Of a DNA stretch of 64,000 nt, positions 59,342 to 64,000 are shown piece by piece (the stretch's first letter is position 1; the number at the start of each line of letters is the position of its first letter). The stretch covers positions 4,823,172-4,887,171 of the forward strand of contig NW_024468910.1 of assembly GCF_011745365.1 (NCBI RefSeq). Reading direction: 5' to 3'. This DNA is from Cryphonectria parasitica EP155. Taxonomy: Eukaryota; Ascomycota; Sordariomycetes; Diaporthales; Cryphonectriaceae. Under the pieces are notes generated by a model, which saw nothing but the letters and a program-made list of their open reading frames with translations, searched no databases and had not been told where the DNA came from. A program made the position numbers and the translations under genes.

Positions 59342-60033
59342 GGCTTGGGCGGCGTTGAAAAGCCTTTGTATTACACCATTTGGTCATCCAAAGCAATAGA
59401 TTATGGTCAATTTTCTCTCAGATTTGCACCTGAGCCTCGGCTTGGTATTTCCGGATCATCCAAGAAACCTATCAGATGGCCAATGGGACGTCTCTTGCAG
59501 CTGCCTGTTTGTAACTGGGACGTAGCATGCCAAGGGGTTCATATAGACACAGGAGTATCCCGTCCATCCTCTACGGCATCACTGCCATTACGGAGCCGTG
59601 TAGGATCAATACTTCGGTTCTGAGCACGAAGCACTCAACACATGTACGCTCACGAACTCGGCGATCATACACAAAAGGCCTAGCGAATGAACATGACCAT
59701 TTTGTCCTCTAGAAACCTACAAAATGGACCGGGGCGGTAATCATGTAGGTGTTTATCTGCAACACGTTCATGCCCAAATTCTCGGATTTTATTTCAAGTC
59801 GATCTCGTCACGGATATACGGCGCATAGCATAGAGAACCACGCCTTCGAGGACATCATAATACAACGCGGTGGCCGTGAGCCCCTTTCATACTTTCAAAT
59901 GCACCGTGTGCTTCATTCCATTGCTACCTTGCTAGGTAGTACCGGCACTGCTGTTCCAAGCAAAGCCGAAACCATTCGCCGAGACCAATCGACAAAATGC
60001 AAGAACCCCGAAGAAACCGCATCCATTTTGAAT
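59342..60033. other. Convergent 3' intergenic region
   Basis: 692 bp between the stop codons of the complex I gene and the S15 gene. It should contain both 3' UTRs. No recognisable gene or repeat. Confidence 0.55.
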
Positions 60034-60869
<836 letters not shown>

Positions 60870-61085
60870 GATTGCGGTTTGTCGAGGGTATCACGATTTC
60901 GCTGTTCGATGGGTTGGAATCGAATAGCGAAATTTGGATATGATCAGGTCGCCTGTCGAGAAGGAAGGAAAGTCAAAGTGGGACGGCTCTCGTTTGATTG
61001 ACCAAGCCAGCGGAGAGAGGGCTAGGGCGAGGCACGGACGCTAGCTGCACCCAAATTTTCCTCGTAGTGTGCGCCCTGCCTTGAG

Positions 61086-61157
61086 CACGTGCACGTGACT
61101 TTTGGTGACTTCGGATTTGGCCAAAGCTCAGAAGACCGGTATCCAAGGGTTAGGGTT
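61086..61157 (-). promoter_or_regulatory. Probable ribosomal-protein promoter boxes (tandem CACGTG and TTAGGG)
   Basis: Two directly adjoining CACGTG hexamers lie at 61086-61097 and GGGTTAGGGTT lies at 61147-61157, about 217-228 and 278-288 bp upstream of the S15 start codon. In several ascomycetes outside the Saccharomyces lineage, ribosomal protein genes are controlled through Tbf1 (TTAGGGTT-like) and Cbf1 (CACGTG) sites, which these resemble. The sequence is seen; the use is inferred. Confidence 0.55.
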
Positions 61158-61408
61158 CAGACTAGTTGCCCCAAAACACGGCTGCAATAATCATCCCTGC
61201 CTTTTCCAGTCGCTGTGACATTTATAGATACTAACTGCGACACTTTGTTCATACATGTCATCACGAACCAGCAGGAGGATCTCTTATGCAGTAGGTGGGT
61301 ATTTTCCTGGAGGAGGATGCGAAAGACAGATAAAGGATTTGGAAAACGGACTCTGAGCCTATTTATTTGGGCATCCTACACAGAAGATATCTTCCACGGT
61401 CGTCCCTC

Positions 61409-62038
61409 TCACTTGCTCTCGTGATACTCCATGATGGCTGGGAGCACTTTAGCCCACCTTTCCAGGCTCTCCAGGCGCCAGACCTTAGTCCGATCATAAT
61501 ACTCCTCAAATTGCGGCTTTCCGTCGTCAAACTTGAAAAAGTCCATCTTGCTTTTCAGATAGATGTGGACGTCCGGCTGGACCAGCCAGGCTCGATCCAA
61601 GGTCCCTCCGCGCACGAATTTGATATGCGGCCCGAAGCTAGCGTACTCCGTCCAAACGGCGTTAAAACACATCGGGCACCGCGACACCGTCTGTATTTCG
61701 CCCGATTCTTGCGGGATGCGCGCCCTGATCAGTTCCGCCCCTCCTCCATCCTGTCTTGCCGCCGAGGCGAACAGATCGGGTCCTGCTGGGGGGATAATAT
61801 CCGGCGCTGCTTTGCTGGCAGGTACCGTCGCCGGCGCCGGGGGCAGGACGGAAAGGTTCGACGCTTCGATGAGTAGACCGATCGTGAAGGCCGTGCCAGA
61901 TTCGCGCTGGCACGCGGTGCAGTGACAGCAGTGCACAGCTAAGGGAGCTGTTTCCAATCGATAGCGGACATGGCCACAAGAGCAACCGCCTTCCATTGGG
62001 AAGGCAGAGGGATTGTTGGCATAGTGAGGATCTGGCAT
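61409..62038 (-). CDS. GFA/CENP-V domain zinc-binding protein (Mss4-like fold)
   Basis: Single exon, 209 residues from the ATG at 62038; an upstream in-frame GTG was not used. Zinc ligands expected for the GFA (glutathione-dependent formaldehyde-activating enzyme-like) family are present: CSC at 19-21, CCHCTAC at 37-43 (CxxC at 40 and 43), and CPMC at 121-124. The motif GGCSCGHVRYRLE followed by HCCHCTACQRESGTAFTIG is characteristic. The second half carries FVRGGTLDRAW and PDVHIYLKSKMDFF, also usual for the fungal family. An Ala/Pro-rich insertion (about 66-118) separates the two zinc halves and is longer than I would expect. Fungal members are numerous and most lack a proven reaction; a formaldehyde role should not be assumed. 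Confidence 0.82.
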   Translation of the reverse strand: MPDPHYANNPSAFPMEGGCSCGHVRYRLETAPLAVHCCHCTACQRESGTAFTIGLLIEASNLSVLPPAPATVPASKAAPDIIPPAGPDLFASAARQDGGGAELIRARIPQESGEIQTVSRCPMCFNAVWTEYASFGPHIKFVRGGTLDRAWLVQPDVHIYLKSKMDFFKFDDGKPQFEEYYDRTKVWRLESLERWAKVLPAIMEYHESK

Positions 62039-62853
62039 GGCGTGTACAAGGAGGATGCCCACTTCGGAGTAATGGTGCGATACGTTATGGATATATGGTG
62101 CGCGCGCGCGTGTGTGTTAGGGCATAAGTCGAGAAAAACCAGGAAGTGGAAGATGAGAATCTAGGCAGGATTTATAAGAGCATGAACATGCAAAAGGAAG
62201 GGCGCAATGCCTTAGACATGGACCGCGACCTTATTAACAACCGGGAATTGTCATACCGGGCATGGGCTGGCCCCACCTCCAATGGGCCTCCTACAGGACT
62301 CCAAACCGTTCTATACGGACAGAAAACACGATAGGGCTCGTTGCCGGTCGTGCTGTGCCGCATCTAGAGTCCCAGAAGAGTGCCGATGGCTGATTCGGTC
62401 TCTGGTGGACGGACGTCTGCGCTGTACTACACAGATCTTAGTCTTCTGGGACATCTTTAAATGCTAGATTGACTTGGCAAAATTCATTCTGACCATCGAC
62501 CAACACATGCGTCGTCCATGCGTGATTTTGGCAAGAGGAAGAACGTCGAACTGGCGATTCAAAGAAATTCCATTGCTACTACTATGTAATGATGTGATGA
62601 CCATCGCCTAGGTGGGGCCGAAATGTGCTCCGCAAAAGAGTGTAGTGGATACCGTATGCCGTGACAATTTGAGGGACTCCGTAAGCCATAGGTAACGCTA
62701 GTTTGTGAACAAAAGAAACCTAAAACCTCGGTCGTGACGTGAGCTGGTCACATTCCTCGAGAAACCGATAAATGCCCTGCGCCGTTTGTCAGTCAGCCAT
62801 TACCGAGGAAAACGAAGACCAAAGTCGTGACAAAATTTTCAGAGAAAGCAAGA
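62039..62853. other. Intergenic region
   Basis: 815 bp between the start of the GFA gene and the 3' end of the next minus-strand gene. It contains a CGCGCGCGCGTGTGTG alternating purine-pyrimidine run at about 62100-62116. Only short overlapping frames without motifs. It should hold the GFA promoter and the neighbour's 3' UTR. Confidence 0.5.
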
Positions 62854-64000
62854 TCAATCCTGCACAAGATACTCTAAAGCAGAATTGAGACCTCGACATG
62901 GGGGGTGTTTCCGGGAATATTCTTTTACCTCTACTCCATCAAAATCTTCCGAAACATGTTCCGCAGAGCTAGGAAGAGGCGGCGAAATGCTCTCATAACC
63001 CTCCTCACTCAAAACTTCAAGCGGGGGTGCCGATAACCATGGGTTCTCCTCGATGTACTGGTCGAAAAAGGCTTCGTCTTCCTCCACAGAAGATAGCTCA
63101 GACAGATGCGACCTCACGGACCCACCCGGAGACGTGAACGTTTCCTGATCATCTCCAGCACCCGGGGCGAGCGGGAAGCAAAGGGCCATGGGAGACCCGT
63201 AGCTGCTATCGAAGTCAACATCCTGGCGGACAACCCCTCGCTGGATGCCAACATCATCACACAGCCTTTCCACGGTGTCTGCGTCAAGTCCAGGGAAGCG
63301 CACCCGCAGGGTGTTGTTCTTCTCCAGCGCGATGGGCAAATCTCCCAATGCGACCAGCCTCTTCAGATCGTTCATGACAGCGGCGAGGTCCTTCAACTGG
63401 CGCGCGAAGTCGGTCGACAGGACGTCGAGGAAGCCGTCCGTGTTCAGCGTCGAAGCACCAGACTTGAGCCTGGCCTCGAAGCTGGACGCGGCCGCCACGG
63501 TGGCGGCAGCGGAAAGAGGGCCCAGAGCCGTCACGGTGGGGCTGATGTGGAAGTCGATGAAGGAGCCTGGCACGAAGCGAGGCATACTCGCCAGCTTTGT
63601 AGCTGCGGAGTCGTGCAAGACACTGACAGACTTGTAAGACTTTTCTCCGTTGGGACCGAATCCATCGAAGTGGGCCCTCTGGCCGGACAGCCAGAAGGCG
63701 CGCATGGCCTGTGAAACATTCTGGACGACTTGTGCCTGGGAGGCAGGAGTGTGGCTGAAGTAACGCTGTCCTCCAAGGCGTCCCGAACCCGGCATAGCAT
63801 AACCACCGGCGGTGCGGGGCAGGGTGCCACCCGTGAGATTAGGTCGAAGAGTGTGGGAGAAAGGAGCCCTGCCAGGAAACTGGGCAAAGGCGCGACCGAC
63901 GGTCGTCTTGGCGAATGCGGTGCGGTCGATAATTGGGGCGAAGTGAGTAGCGTCGCCGCGGGCGGTGCTGATGAATCGACGAACGGCGGCGTTCAGACGG
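62854..64000 (-). CDS. Conserved fungal protein of unknown function, 5' end outside window
   Basis: A minus-strand frame stays open from the right edge of the window to a stop at 62854 (381 residues seen). The Met at 63795 is not needed as a start, because the same frame continues upstream without a stop, so the gene is truncated by the window. The visible N-terminal part is Arg/Ser/Thr-rich with FSHT repeats that look like a mitochondrial or disordered region. The central part (about 120-270) is a predicted alpha-helical domain, with SGQRAHFDGFGPNGEKSYKS and DFARQLKDLAAVMNDLKRLV (cited separately). It then has FPGLDADTVERLCDDVGI and an acidic C-terminal tail. Fungal proteins of this type are sometimes labelled as a casein kinase II beta 2 subunit, as far as I recall; I see no CK2-beta zinc motif and do not adopt that name. 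A possible donor GAGGTAAAAG near the end leaves the last 20 or so residues uncertain. Confidence 0.6.
   Translation of the reverse strand, partial: RLNAAVRRFISTARGDATHFAPIIDRTAFAKTTVGRAFAQFPGRAPFSHTLRPNLTGGTLPRTAGGYAMPGSGRLGGQRYFSHTPASQAQVVQNVSQAMRAFWLSGQRAHFDGFGPNGEKSYKSVSVLHDSAATKLASMPRFVPGSFIDFHISPTVTALGPLSAAATVAAASSFEARLKSGASTLNTDGFLDVLSTDFARQLKDLAAVMNDLKRLVALGDLPIALEKNNTLRVRFPGLDADTVERLCDDVGIQRGVVRQDVDFDSSYGSPMALCFPLAPGAGDDQETFTSPGGSVRSHLSELSSVEEDEAFFDQYIEENPWLSAPPLEVLSEEGYESISPPLPSSAEHVSEDFDGVEVKEYSRKHPPCRGLNSALEYLVQD

Noticed and set aside
61662..61985. 107-codon minus-strand frame and plus-strand frames over the GFA gene
   Set aside because: Alternative frames of a well supported zinc protein.

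Overview
The window joins two very different compartments of what looks like a filamentous ascomycete chromosome (Pezizomycotina, probably Sordariomycetes). Support for this: spliced nuclear genes with short introns and GTACGT/GTNNGT donors, a fungal accessory subunit of complex I, a Cap59-family glycosyltransferase, and a transposon block carrying the C-to-T/G-to-A scars of repeat-induced point mutation (RIP). The species cannot be named from the sequence.

Bases 1 to about 42,585 are AT-rich and hold no intact gene. They are a stack of nested Ty3/gypsy LTR retrotransposons of one family (LTR 437-501 bp, full element about 7.4 kb, termini TG...CA, 5-bp target duplications). Two copies are complete with matching target duplications (4985-12391, TTATA; 33531-40939, CTTTG). 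One minus-strand copy (3195-18028, GCAGC) is split by the first of these. The others are truncated: an element entering from the left edge (1-554), the pol-to-3'LTR part of an older element (555-3194 plus 18034-18847), a chimera of two elements (19244-30356), a minus-strand element split by the second intact copy (30357-42036), and a 3' end (42037-42585). Reading frames for gag (zinc knuckle), protease, reverse transcriptase, RNase H, integrase and a C-terminal chromodomain can be followed through the RIP stops.

Between the end of pol and the 3' LTR, every copy that keeps this region carries a frame of about 645 nt on the strand opposite to gag-pol. It has a Cys-rich motif, a probable coiled coil and a conserved C-terminus, and it looks like a real antisense gene of the element. 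This is the most interesting feature of the window. A short insert without RIP scars (32111-32429) sits inside one element.

Bases 42,586-64,000 have normal GC and ordinary genes: a Cap59/GT69 mannosyltransferase-like protein whose start lies only 318 bp from the last LTR; a PXMP4/PMP24-type peroxisomal membrane protein; a class-B bHLH transcription factor followed on its upstream side by about 7.8 kb without a convincing gene; the ER nucleotide exchange factor SIL1; a complex I 17.8-kDa-type subunit; ribosomal protein S15 (uS19), with CACGTG and TTAGGG boxes upstream; a GFA/CENP-V zinc protein; and the 3' part of a conserved unknown protein running off the right edge. Exon structures were worked out by hand from splice consensus and family similarity. 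These genes share no obvious pathway and read as ordinary fungal housekeeping and regulatory loci.
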